From positions 1 through 64,000 of the forward strand of contig JALNWK010000004.1 of NCBI GenBank assembly GCA_023230925.1: a stretch of DNA of 64,000 nt, written 5' to 3'. This DNA is from Limnochordia bacterium (GTDB lineage Bacteria; Bacillota; Limnochordia; DUMW01). Below, piece after piece: positions 51,262 through 59,997 of this stretch; the stretch's first letter is position 1, and every line of letters begins with the position of its first letter. The position numbers and the translations under genes were made by a program. The notes under the pieces were generated by a model. The model made no database searches and was not told the origin of the DNA. It saw only the letters and a list, made by a program, of their open reading frames with translations.

Positions 51262-51846
51262 TCAATCTAAGGGATAGAACTCTGGGTTTGCGAACCAGAC
51301 ACTACCCTGCACATTTACGAAAAACAGCTCAAACATAATGCTCACCGGTTCTTCCTGAGGTAACACCATTATTCCTTCAAACATCATCCATCCTTCTTCG
51401 TCCATGGCAGCAGGCTGTAGCGGCACCTGATGGGTCTCGGTCCAGTCTTTAGCATGGGATGTTAGTCTAGTCTCCACCCCTTGCCAGGTCCAGCTAGGCG
51501 CCTTAGAATCAACTACATCGACTTTCACCCACACCCGGGCCAGATACCCTTGGCCTTTCGTTAGGACACCCTGCTTAGGGCAGTAGTAGAAATGGAAGTT
51601 AGCTGATAAGTCGGTACTATGGGTGGTAATCCGACCAGATTCAGCTCCCTTTCTTGTGACCGTCGGATCCACCGTAAAGCTTACGGTATCTTCACTTCCT
51701 TGCCATAGCTGTGTGCGCCAATGATCGGTACCCAATGTGAAACTGTTGGTATCGATTAAGCTTGTACTTTGGGCAACGGAAAGACTACCCCATAACAAGA
51801 TAAGCAGGAAGCAAAACCCTATGCATCTATACTTACCCTTCATCAT
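51262..51846 (-). CDS. Secreted CBM-like single-module protein
   Basis: A 194-residue protein whose ATG at 51846 has AAGGAG seven bases upstream. Signal peptide of about 26 residues (CFLLILLWGSLSVAQ). The mature part is one beta-sandwich: FTLGTDHWRTQLWQG, ARVWVKVDVVDSKAPSW, MFEGIMVLPQEEPVSIMFEL, resembling CBM4/9-type modules. No catalytic residues are obvious. It follows the binding-protein gene by 14 bases and may hold substrate at the cell surface or act as an accessory to transport. Confidence 0.7.
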   Translation of the reverse strand: MMKGKYRCIGFCFLLILLWGSLSVAQSTSLIDTNSFTLGTDHWRTQLWQGSEDTVSFTVDPTVTRKGAESGRITTHSTDLSANFHFYYCPKQGVLTKGQGYLARVWVKVDVVDSKAPSWTWQGVETRLTSHAKDWTETHQVPLQPAAMDEEGWMMFEGIMVLPQEEPVSIMFELFFVNVQGSVWFANPEFYPLD

Positions 51847-51860
51847 GGTCACACTCCTTC

Positions 51861-53165
51861 TTACTTTTGCTGTAGTTCATCCACATCAATCTGCACTCTC
51901 TTCTCGATGCGGGCCAGTGCCGCCGAGGGTGTTAACTCTTCACGATAGACTTGAGGGATTACCTCGTTAATCAAAGCAGGTAGTGAGTGTAGTCCGGCCA
52001 CCGGGGGCTTCGGAGCACAGGCATGGCCCAAATACTCAATGAAAGCGCCAAATAGGTCAGGTTCCTGCAGTAACACCTCTTCGTAGGGGTTGCTACGACA
52101 AATGGTTAGGGCACCTACGGTCTCCCCTAACAGATTGGCTGCCTCATCTGAGGTGATCCAGAATTTGATGAACTCCCATGCTTCTTCGGGATAGGTTGCA
52201 CCGGAGGGAATAGAAAAGGCCCAGTCACAGACAACCTCAATTCCATCGTATTTCTGAATATCAGGATGATAGGGAAGCACGGCGGTACGATACTCCACGG
52301 GACGTCCGGCGGCGAACTCGTTTACCGCTGGGGCGAAGGAGTTGACCCAAAGACTCATGGCCACTTTTTCTGTAGCGAAGAGGTATCCTGAATTGTTAAA
52401 GGCCCCCGCCAGTGTAGAGGTCTGGTAATTGGCATGACCGACCCGTTGATACCAGTTATTCAGCCAATCAAGGGCTTTTACATTCTCCTCAGAAGCAATA
52501 CTAAGCTTGTTACTGCTGTGATCGTAGAAGTCACCGCCGAACCGATAGACCCATTGGGAAAAGGCATTCCACTGTCCCCAACTATCAAAGGGATACATAC
52601 CCACGCGGGTTATCCGATCATTAGTATCTTTTACCGTCAGTTTTCGGTCTAGTTCCTCTAGATCGTACACCGTTTCCGGAGATACACATGGATCTAACCC
52701 TGCTTCCGAAAAGATCTGCTTATTAATGACCAATTGCCATGTGCGTACAAATAGCTCAAAGGGCACCGTCCACAACTCACCGTCATACTGCATCGCTTCA
52801 TAAACGCCTGGATAGAAATTTTCAGGTCCTAACCCATCCCGATCAAAATAGACGGTAAGTGGCTGTAGGATCCCGCTTTCGATCCATTCAACGTTTAGCC
52901 CACCCATAATTGCTAGATCTGGCGGGGTTCCGGAGGCTACCGCAACAAGGAATTTGTTGATCTCATCCCCTGCTCCACCGCAGGCTACCACTTCCACGTC
53001 AATCTCCGAATGTGTCTTCTCAAAGGCCTCGGCTATTTGTTCCACGGCAATGGCGTGGGTTGTACCTGGTCCCCAAGGATGCCAAAAGCTAATTTGCGTA
53101 GCTCCTGCAACAGCACCCGCAAACAGTAGACTTAATAACAAGCACACAATAGTCATTCTTTTCAC
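51861..53165 (-). CDS. ABC sugar transporter, extracellular solute-binding protein (family 1)
   Basis: A 434-residue binding protein. GTG at 53165 is preferred over the ATG at 53183 because AGGAGGT is eight bases upstream of it and overlaps the ATG. Signal peptide about residues 1-22 (ends AGAVAGATQ). Mature start ISFWHPWGPGTTHAIAVEQI, then GGAGDEINKFLVAVASG and late YPEEAWEFIKFWITSDEAA fit UgpB-like glycerol-phosphate/oligosaccharide binding proteins. It follows a nucleoside hydrolase gene by 14 bases. Again no permease is adjacent. Confidence 0.9.
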   Translation of the reverse strand: MKRMTIVCLLLSLLFAGAVAGATQISFWHPWGPGTTHAIAVEQIAEAFEKTHSEIDVEVVACGGAGDEINKFLVAVASGTPPDLAIMGGLNVEWIESGILQPLTVYFDRDGLGPENFYPGVYEAMQYDGELWTVPFELFVRTWQLVINKQIFSEAGLDPCVSPETVYDLEELDRKLTVKDTNDRITRVGMYPFDSWGQWNAFSQWVYRFGGDFYDHSSNKLSIASEENVKALDWLNNWYQRVGHANYQTSTLAGAFNNSGYLFATEKVAMSLWVNSFAPAVNEFAAGRPVEYRTAVLPYHPDIQKYDGIEVVCDWAFSIPSGATYPEEAWEFIKFWITSDEAANLLGETVGALTICRSNPYEEVLLQEPDLFGAFIEYLGHACAPKPPVAGLHSLPALINEVIPQVYREELTPSAALARIEKRVQIDVDELQQK

Positions 53166-53179
53166 TACATCCGACCTCC

Positions 53180-54058
53180 TCATTCTCTAGTGTAGTTAGC
53201 TATGGTGTCAAAATAATGCTCAAAGAACCGCTTCTGTTCAACACTAACCGCAATTCTGTGGGGATTGCCTGCTGCATTCTCTTTCCAGTATGTTCGACCC
53301 TCCTCTCCCTTGGAGTTACATTCCACAGACACATGACCAACCCGGTATGTACACAGATCTGGTTCGAATATTACAGCCCCCGCCAGTGGATCGTGGAAGA
53401 CAATCTTGTCTCGTCCTCTAAACCACACTTCCGCCAGTTTCAGGACCGTCTCCAAAATGGGACCTGTGAATTTGCTCCTTGCCTCCTGGGCAGAGATGAC
53501 ACATTTTGTGGTAACATCCAACCCAATAGACAGGTTTTTTGAATAACGATACACCAAGGCGGCGGCCACAGGATCCACAAGGGCATTCCACTCTGCACCA
53601 CCAGCGAGGAATTGTCCAATCATCATTACCGTCTGTTTGAGCATTTTAGGCAACTCCGGGTCCATGGCAAAAAGCAGACCCACATTGGTCATGGGCCCTA
53701 CAGCCAAGAGAGTGACCTCTCCTGGGTTCTCCCGGATGGTTCTTTGCATGAAACCCAAATAATCCGTAGGAAAACTCCTTCGATGGGGTAGGATATCTAG
53801 CACTTCCCCTTGCGGTACTTCCGGTTGACCCCTGCCAGTTAGGATTACTTCCTGCCTTCCCGCATAGATTGGGATCTCTACTCCTGCACTTTGGCAAATG
53901 GCATCGGCAATCCTAGCCCGTACTTGGGTATCTCCGGTAACGGTGGTAATGCCCAGCAAATCGCAACGTTCTTCGGCAAGTAAATAACTTAGGCACAGGG
54001 CATCATCGATATCTGTTCCAATGTCGGTATCAAGAATGACTTTCATCCGTTGACTCAT
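53180..54058 (-). CDS. Inosine-uridine-type nucleoside hydrolase family protein
   Basis: A 292-residue nucleoside hydrolase homologue. ATG at 54058 has AGGAGAGG ten bases upstream. Calcium-site motif VILDTDIGTDIDDALCL is complete, VGPMTNVGLLF and the AEWNALVDPVAAALV block are kept, and the late motif VFHDPLAGAVIFEPD retains the catalytic His-Asp pair, unlike the paralogue at 29917. It should be a competent N- or O-ribosyl hydrolase; substrate unknown. It lies in the unit GH39-like, nucleoside hydrolase, binding protein, binding module, facing the second fusion regulator. Confidence 0.9.
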   Translation of the reverse strand: MSQRMKVILDTDIGTDIDDALCLSYLLAEERCDLLGITTVTGDTQVRARIADAICQSAGVEIPIYAGRQEVILTGRGQPEVPQGEVLDILPHRRSFPTDYLGFMQRTIRENPGEVTLLAVGPMTNVGLLFAMDPELPKMLKQTVMMIGQFLAGGAEWNALVDPVAAALVYRYSKNLSIGLDVTTKCVISAQEARSKFTGPILETVLKLAEVWFRGRDKIVFHDPLAGAVIFEPDLCTYRVGHVSVECNSKGEEGRTYWKENAAGNPHRIAVSVEQKRFFEHYFDTIANYTRE

Positions 54059-54074
54059 CTGTGTACATCCTCTC

Positions 54075-56621
54075 CTAGTGTTTCTTCGCCAGTAATTCAA
54101 TTCTCTCAACTCGGTATGCTACTTGGGTGTCCCCCTTTGGGGAATCGAGTACACAACCAAAGGTGATCCGGTTTATTTGCGTTAGATCAATAGGTCGGTA
54201 ACTCCTCTGGGGGACCCAACTTGGTTGCACCAACTGATTAAAGTAAAAGGTGAAAACCTGCACCTTTCCGTCTAAAGGGTATTCGCTCCCTCCCCGATAC
54301 TGGTTTCCTTCGCATTCACGGATACTAAAACTGAATGTAGCTGGAACATCGCCGGCCGCATCGGCGGTAAGATGAAAACGAATACCGGCATAGTCACTTA
54401 GGTCCACTTTCTCGGGGAAGTCTAGGTAAGGGAAGGCCCAACAACCCCCCGGAGTGCCAAACCGATGGGTCATGGCCGCCTTGCCTGAGCTAGTTTCACC
54501 GGGTGTTTGCTCAATCACCGAGTGACCTTGGGAACTAGTCGCACAACGCCAAGGCAAAAGGGCCCGTTGCAGTGCCTGGTCTACCTCGATCCAACGACCA
54601 ACCCTATTCCAATCCACGATTAACCGTGATACCGCACAGGTGCTTTGCCCCTCAAAGTCCCCTTCAACCTGAAGGTAGTACTGATCATGTTCGAACACCC
54701 TTGGGGGTGTAAGCCTAAAGGGGATTACTTGTTTGCTCATCGGCTCTAGACTCAGGTCACATTCTGAGGAAGAAAGTACGAATCCCGCAGGGGGAATAAC
54801 CCGTATTCTGCCTGTGCACCTATCTTCACCGAAATTATATACTTCCACCTGGATAGTCATTGGCACAGCGGCAATGAAGTAACCCGGCAAAGCGCATGTC
54901 CTCTCCTCCGGAATACTGTCCTGGGGAAAAGTGTTCTTCAAGACGATACTAGGGGGATTCTGGTCCACAGTGCTCTTAGTCTCTAGAATGGGCGCATCCA
55001 GCCATCTACCTCCTAGAATGTATCTGGGCACATTGTCTAGCTTAATGTGGTAATGAGCATCATCCTCGATGTCTATCTCATTCCTCCGCCCCAAAGGGTC
55101 TTGAACAACTAAGGACCCTCTGCTGCCTTCCACCTTAACCACCCGGGGAACTTGGCTCCAAGCAACAAGCACCTGTCCAGACCCCGAGTCAAATACCTTC
55201 ATTACCGTACCAGTCAGGCTACTATGATCAACTACTATCTCCCCCAGGTACCGACCCTTTCCTAGTAAAGCGGTCATATTGGCCAACGCCACATATGCCG
55301 GGAGAGGAGTCTGATCCGCCCTAAGTAGTCCCCACTGTCTTCCTCCTTCTAGGACCTGGGGCAAAATGAACCAAAACACCCGCGCAACCCCCAGAGAAAG
55401 GGCAGTTGTATACGACTTCACAAGGTACTTAATTTGGTCTAAGCTGGCATCGTGGAAGGAGGAGTAGTTGTCCCCATCAATGAAGGGTAAACCCGATTCA
55501 CTTAACCATACAGGTTTTCCCGCTAACCCGACTTCCTGGACAAAGGCTAGATGCTCCAAAATGACATTATCGTAGACGGCCGAGTTAGCATCGGCATAGG
55601 TATGAAAGCTGTAGACATCGATATACGGGGCAATGTCGTTCATAAACAAAAGCTGGGCATAGTCCCCGGGCAGATGGGCGAGGGGCCCTAAGGCTACCTG
55701 TGCCCCGCCCTTTTTGTAACCCAATGATGCGGCTTTTAGTACCGCGGCATAGTGATCCGCGGTTTGATGCGTAAAGATATGATCTTGCTCATTCCACACC
55801 TCCCAGGCCTTCACAACATCGGCGAAGACTACGGCGGATTCCTCGGCAAATCGGTAAGCCGCCATTAGGTCATCGGGCAGATTAAGATCATCATTCGATG
55901 AAGTATACCGGGTCCACTGGGGAGAATCATGGTAGGTTTGCAGAACTTTAAGCCCAGCTTTCTGCTGGGCATCAATACTCTTTGCATACTTTCCCCAGCT
56001 AAACCCTTCCTCGGTGTGGTGAACCTGAGCCCATCTAATCCGATCCCGAGTCCACGAAACACCAGCTTTGGAAGCTATATCGGCCAAAGCCTCATAGTTA
56101 CCGTCCTTCGCAAACCAGCTAACGCCAACATCCATTCCGCAGGGTGTCGTGCCAAGACGCAAAGGTACAGGTACAGGTACAGGTACAATCGCGAAGCTTA
56201 CCAAAGGCTCTTTGTCCAAATTTGCCTGCCTGGTGGTAACATAACGAATCTGTACGTTTTTACCCGCTTCCTCTATGCCCACTTCCAGGGAATACCACCC
56301 AACCTCTGTTACCTTTGGCGTAAGGGTAACGTTGCCGCCCACTCCCATATATACCGGCTCAACTGTGCCACTGTCTATGCAGGCACCCCAGAAATCCTTT
56401 ACGGAGTAGTGTAACAGAGGGGATTTCAGACGACCTGTTGCTGTTAGGAATACAAGCTTAATTGTTGGCTGCTCTCCCTGGACAAAGATATTGTGTCCAT
56501 AGGGGTTGAGCGGGTTTGGCACAGTCTCGACGGTGACAACAACTGACTCTGCGGCAAATACCATCGTCTGGTATAGGATAATGCCACTAAGCACAATCAA
56601 GATAAGGATAGAGCTTCGCAT
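54075..56621 (-). CDS. Secreted GH39/GH5-like clan-A glycosidase with binding module
   Basis: An 848-residue protein; ATG at 56621 has GGGAGG seven bases upstream. Signal peptide at residues 1-24. An N-terminal beta domain (about 25-140) is joined by a Val-Pro repeat linker (VPVPVPVP) to a TIM barrel (about 165-440). The acid/base is E278 in WEVWNEQD and the nucleophile is E375 in VWLSESGLPF, as in GH39 and related clan-A families. C-terminal beta domains include an NEW-like stretch and a final carbohydrate-binding sandwich (about 680-848, DLSDYAGIRFHLTADAAGD). It is the first gene divergent from the second fusion regulator, across 178 bases. Confidence 0.82.
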   Translation of the reverse strand: MRSSILILIVLSGIILYQTMVFAAESVVVTVETVPNPLNPYGHNIFVQGEQPTIKLVFLTATGRLKSPLLHYSVKDFWGACIDSGTVEPVYMGVGGNVTLTPKVTEVGWYSLEVGIEEAGKNVQIRYVTTRQANLDKEPLVSFAIVPVPVPVPLRLGTTPCGMDVGVSWFAKDGNYEALADIASKAGVSWTRDRIRWAQVHHTEEGFSWGKYAKSIDAQQKAGLKVLQTYHDSPQWTRYTSSNDDLNLPDDLMAAYRFAEESAVVFADVVKAWEVWNEQDHIFTHQTADHYAAVLKAASLGYKKGGAQVALGPLAHLPGDYAQLLFMNDIAPYIDVYSFHTYADANSAVYDNVILEHLAFVQEVGLAGKPVWLSESGLPFIDGDNYSSFHDASLDQIKYLVKSYTTALSLGVARVFWFILPQVLEGGRQWGLLRADQTPLPAYVALANMTALLGKGRYLGEIVVDHSSLTGTVMKVFDSGSGQVLVAWSQVPRVVKVEGSRGSLVVQDPLGRRNEIDIEDDAHYHIKLDNVPRYILGGRWLDAPILETKSTVDQNPPSIVLKNTFPQDSIPEERTCALPGYFIAAVPMTIQVEVYNFGEDRCTGRIRVIPPAGFVLSSSECDLSLEPMSKQVIPFRLTPPRVFEHDQYYLQVEGDFEGQSTCAVSRLIVDWNRVGRWIEVDQALQRALLPWRCATSSQGHSVIEQTPGETSSGKAAMTHRFGTPGGCWAFPYLDFPEKVDLSDYAGIRFHLTADAAGDVPATFSFSIRECEGNQYRGGSEYPLDGKVQVFTFYFNQLVQPSWVPQRSYRPIDLTQINRITFGCVLDSPKGDTQVAYRVERIELLAKKH
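56164..56187 (+). repeat. GGTACA x4 hexanucleotide repeat in coding sequence
   Basis: Four exact copies of GGTACA within the GH39-like gene (coding strand TGTACC). They encode the Val-Pro repeat linker between the N-terminal sandwich and the barrel. Copy-number slippage would lengthen or shorten the linker by two residues and stay in frame. Confidence 0.85.
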
Positions 56622-56744
56622 GGATGACCCTCCCCTGGTCGCCATATGTAACAGATATTGGGTGCCGCAAGCACCTAAGTATGGTATACTGGTTTTGGAA
56701 ATTCACTTCACTAGCTAAGTTCGACTGTTCCTGCACGTAGCCCT

Positions 56745-56772
56745 TTCACACTTATTGGGATGAAGTTAACAT
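56745..56772 (+). promoter_or_regulatory. Promoter of second fusion regulator (conserved in both loci)
   Basis: TTCACA (56745-56750), 16 bases, TAACAT (56767-56772), 27 bases before the GTG at 56800. It is the counterpart of 30938-30965; both lie in a 38-base block (56741-56778) that is 29/38 identical. Confidence 0.6.
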
Positions 56773-56799
56773 TTATTGAATGAGTGGGGGTAAACCGCG

Positions 56800-58545
56800 G
56801 TGGCCATAGAAGTAGTCCTTGATACAGACATTGGGGATAACTTTGACGATGCTTTCTCCCTAGGGTTAGCCTGTATGTCTTCGGAAATTGAGCTGCTAGG
56901 GGTTACCACAACCTCCTTCCAGCCTGAAAGCCGGAGCATTCTTGCCCGCAGAGTCCTTGGACTATATGGAGTAAAATATGTGCAAGTGAGTACGGGTAAC
57001 AGCCCCCGGTACAAAGATCCAATGCACAAAAGAAATACGCTTCCTCTGCAATTGCAGCCCCTAGCTAGGCCCATAGAGCCTATGGCAAAACCTGCGGCTC
57101 AGGAGCCTATCGCTTTTCTAAAAGACATTCTCCGTACACACCAAGGCATTACCTATGTGGCCAACGCCCCATTAACGAACCTTGCAGCTTTCTTAACCAA
57201 GTATCCCCACGAAGCTGGCAAGATTAAACAAATTGTTCTCATGGGAGGTTGGTGTAGTCAAGCCCTACCGGAGTGGAACATCCAACAGGATCCCGAGGCG
57301 GCACAGGTAATCCTCAGATCAAACATTCCGATTATCGCATTGGGATATGAGGTTACGTTGCACTGTAATCTTTCCGAGAAGTACCTGGATATTCTCCATG
57401 CATCTAGCCTTCCTGGTACCCGGTTTCTGATGTCTTGTTACCGGGTTTGGGCAAAAGAGACAGCGCAGATGTTCCCGCCGGTACACGATCCTTTGACAAT
57501 TGCTTATCTATGCGAACCATCCTTGGTACAGCTAACCACCCTCCCGTTGAACGTGGAAACCGAGACCGGACCGGGTTACGGCGTCTTGTACCGAGATGAA
57601 CAGCATGGCTACCCCGTCTATGTAGCCACCGATGTTAAGCGCACAGGTTACTTAGAATTCCTGGTCAGACGCCTTACAGACCAGGATTCCAGTACCATAT
57701 CAAGTGATTTTTACTTGTTTTCACCATCTTTGCACATAGAGGTACGAAACGCCCTGGAAATCACCTATCCAAAGGACTGGCGGTTGAGCAAGACTCCAGC
57801 ATCAAAACACATGCTTGGCATGATCACCCAGGGTGAAGGATGCATGCTGCTTGGGGATAAGGAATACCCTTTGTGTAAAGGAAGCCTGCTTTACATTCCC
57901 AAGCGTTGTGCCTACGCTTTCACGGCCCAATCTAAGCTCAGCATGCTCACCGTTTACTTTGAAGCCTCGCAAATAGACAAATCAGGGGAACAGCAAGCCC
58001 TAGACCGTCTACTAGATTGGTCGGTTCTTACCTGTGGGCACAGCCAGGAGGACCTGATTCGTCTGATGCTACAAAGAATTGTTGAACATTGGAAGACCCC
58101 TGAGTTCCAAAGCGTACTCAAGGCCCAAGGACTCCTCATCCAATTGCTAGCGGAGCTAAGTGAATTAAGTCTAAACAGCAAGCAACGGGGAGTCAGCCAC
58201 TATTTCCAGATCGTTAGCCAAGCTAAATCCTTCCTCAAGGATAACGTGGAGGCAAATGTGACCCTTGATCAACTCAGCGATCACCTGCGGATTAACAAGT
58301 TCCACCTCATTAACATTTTCAAGCAGGTGGAGAATACAACTCCGATGCAGTACTACCGTTTCCTGAAGATTACCCGGGCGGCAGCTTTGCTTGAGTCGGG
58401 CCACTTGCCCGTAAAGCAAGTGGCTTACCTGCTTGGTTACTCATCGGTCCAGTCCTTCACCCGGGTTTTCAAGAAGGAAATGGGACTAAGTCCCACAGAT
58501 TACATCAAGCTAAATCAAGGATACGAAAACATGGTAGAGCACTAA
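56800..58545 (+). CDS. Nucleoside hydrolase-cupin-AraC fusion transcriptional regulator (second copy)
   Basis: A 581-residue paralogue of the fusion at 30986, from GTG with GGGGG upstream. Residues about 1-305 are a nucleoside hydrolase domain with a full calcium motif (VLDTDIGDNFDDAFSLGL), NAPLTNLAAF, MGGWCSQALPEWN, and VHDPLTIAYLCEPS, where the catalytic His-Asp is kept. Residues about 325-420 form the cupin-like sensor (SKHMLGMITQGEGCMLLGD, SLLYIPKRCAYAF). Residues about 470-581 are AraC double helix-turn-helix (LRINKFHLINIFKQVEN, VAYLLGYSSVQSFTRVFKKE). It could sense a ribosyl or furanosyl ligand, possibly hydrolyse it, and activate the divergent GH39-like operon. Confidence 0.88.
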   Translation: MAIEVVLDTDIGDNFDDAFSLGLACMSSEIELLGVTTTSFQPESRSILARRVLGLYGVKYVQVSTGNSPRYKDPMHKRNTLPLQLQPLARPIEPMAKPAAQEPIAFLKDILRTHQGITYVANAPLTNLAAFLTKYPHEAGKIKQIVLMGGWCSQALPEWNIQQDPEAAQVILRSNIPIIALGYEVTLHCNLSEKYLDILHASSLPGTRFLMSCYRVWAKETAQMFPPVHDPLTIAYLCEPSLVQLTTLPLNVETETGPGYGVLYRDEQHGYPVYVATDVKRTGYLEFLVRRLTDQDSSTISSDFYLFSPSLHIEVRNALEITYPKDWRLSKTPASKHMLGMITQGEGCMLLGDKEYPLCKGSLLYIPKRCAYAFTAQSKLSMLTVYFEASQIDKSGEQQALDRLLDWSVLTCGHSQEDLIRLMLQRIVEHWKTPEFQSVLKAQGLLIQLLAELSELSLNSKQRGVSHYFQIVSQAKSFLKDNVEANVTLDQLSDHLRINKFHLINIFKQVENTTPMQYYRFLKITRAAALLESGHLPVKQVAYLLGYSSVQSFTRVFKKEMGLSPTDYIKLNQGYENMVEH

Positions 58546-58546
58546 C

Positions 58547-59053
58547 CTAATCCCGGGTGGAGAACTCCTGCACAGGGCCCGCCCATGTAGGATCAATCCC
58601 TTCCACGAACCGCACCTGATGATACCTGGAGATTACCTTTCTCCAGAAATTCTGGGCTGGTGTATCAAGACGCATCTCTGCAATACGCCAGCGGCCGGGC
58701 AGCAAATCAAATAACTGATGGGCAGCCCTTTGACCAATTCGCCTTCCCCGGTATCTTCTCATTACAAAAAATTCCTCCATGGAATGATGCTCCGGGGTAG
58801 TTAGCACCAAGGCAAAACCTGCCAATTTGCCATTTACTCTAATCAGGAAAGCCTCTCTTCCCGGTTCAGTCCAGTAATGATCAAGGTATTCGTACTCATA
58901 CAGGCCACACTCGTTTACATCACTTTCCTCTTCTTCAAAGACACTCAGGTCGTAAAGGTAGAGTTCTACGAGATTACGCAAGGTAGATTTCCTTTCGTAC
59001 CCAGCCCTCTCTATTTCTACAGTTTCCAGGTGTTGATTGCTATCGCCTGGCAC
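58547..59053 (-). CDS. GNAT family N-acetyltransferase
   Basis: A 168-residue acetyltransferase-fold protein. Motif A is recognisable as EEFFVMRRYRGRRIGQRAAHQLFDLLPG (acetyl-CoA pyrophosphate loop RRYRGRRIG), with LAGFALVLT in the central strand. It uses acetyl-CoA to modify an unknown amine. GTG start with GGGGGC six bases upstream. The gene ends one base from the stop of the fusion regulator, convergent. Its neighbours are cell-wall genes on the same strand but 100 bases away, so linkage is unclear. Confidence 0.88.
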   Translation of the reverse strand: MPGDSNQHLETVEIERAGYERKSTLRNLVELYLYDLSVFEEEESDVNECGLYEYEYLDHYWTEPGREAFLIRVNGKLAGFALVLTTPEHHSMEEFFVMRRYRGRRIGQRAAHQLFDLLPGRWRIAEMRLDTPAQNFWRKVISRYHQVRFVEGIDPTWAGPVQEFSTRD

Positions 59054-59153
59054 AAAATTGCCCCCTTAGATAAATAACTGCTACATCTGAAATATCCGCA
59101 GGGAGCTTCCGCTTTATGCAAAGGGTAGGCTGCCAAAGCATGTCAGGTGTCTG

Positions 59154-59876
59154 CTAGAGGGATTCTAGGTACTCCTCAAGGCATAGGCCTCTTTCCGTAA
59201 TTGCTTTAGCCGCATCTATGCCTACATACCTAAAATGCCAAGGTTCATAGACTACACCAGTGATCTCTTCTTTGTCCTTTGGATATCGAAGTATGAAACC
59301 ATAGTCGCTTGCGTGCTCCCTCAGCCATTTATTCTCCGGGGTATTAGCCTGTGCTTCATCAAGATGCTGATAACTCAACGAGACAATGTCCGCAGCTAAA
59401 CCCAGATTGTGTTCGCTCCTTCCCGGAGAGACAACTACTTTACGTGCCTCCTTTTCTGCTTGTTGCCGGCACAAGCCTTTGGACATCTGCTTTGTGACCT
59501 GACGCTGAAATAGCTCTTCCTGGTACGCAAAGGATCTATATGCTGAGCACACCACAGGTGATAAACCTTGTGCCCGTGCATCTTCGAGCATCAGGTTTAG
59601 CTGATTAATTGCACGTTCATCAAACCGTAGGCCGTTGGCAAGACGCTTTAATCTGGGTTTGTAACTAGGGGGAAGAGGATGCTCCTCGTTTACCAACCGA
59701 AGTATCCCCGTCGCCTCACTTTTCTTTGAAGAGCTAAGCTTGCGGGCTGTATCATAGTGTACTCTTTCCTCAGCGATGTGTTTCATCGTTGCCGCAGTGT
59801 ATGCTTCAAAAAGGATAACTCCTCCCCCACTTAGGCAAACCGCCAACAGTATAAATGTGCATAGCCGTTTTCGCAA
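59154..59876 (-). CDS. VanY-type D-alanyl-D-alanine carboxypeptidase (peptidase M15B)
   Basis: A 240-residue membrane-anchored carboxypeptidase. TTG at 59876 is chosen for the AGGAGGT site upstream; a longer ATG start would overlap it. A membrane anchor spans about residues 5-25. The zinc and catalytic motifs are GRSEHNLGLAADIV and VVYEPWHFRYVG, the M15B pattern. It trims the terminal D-Ala of peptidoglycan stem peptides. It is in line with a response regulator, histidine kinase and unknown gene, similar in plan to VanR/VanS-controlled VanY loci; no VanH/A/X genes are present. Confidence 0.92.
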   Translation of the reverse strand: MRKRLCTFILLAVCLSGGGVILFEAYTAATMKHIAEERVHYDTARKLSSSKKSEATGILRLVNEEHPLPPSYKPRLKRLANGLRFDERAINQLNLMLEDARAQGLSPVVCSAYRSFAYQEELFQRQVTKQMSKGLCRQQAEKEARKVVVSPGRSEHNLGLAADIVSLSYQHLDEAQANTPENKWLREHASDYGFILRYPKDKEEITGVVYEPWHFRYVGIDAAKAITERGLCLEEYLESL

Positions 59877-59997
59877 CCAAGACACCTCCTGATGGATGTT
59901 CGAAGCCAATCATAACAGGACGGTGTCATAGGGTTGTCTTACAGATGCGTCAAAACTGTAATCCCGATTTCACACAGAACATCCTCTGGTCGCTTTT

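Noticed and set aside
56153..56187. GGTACA repeat as a CRISPR or minisatellite array
   Set aside because: Only four six-base units without spacers, and fully explained as coding for a Val-Pro linker.
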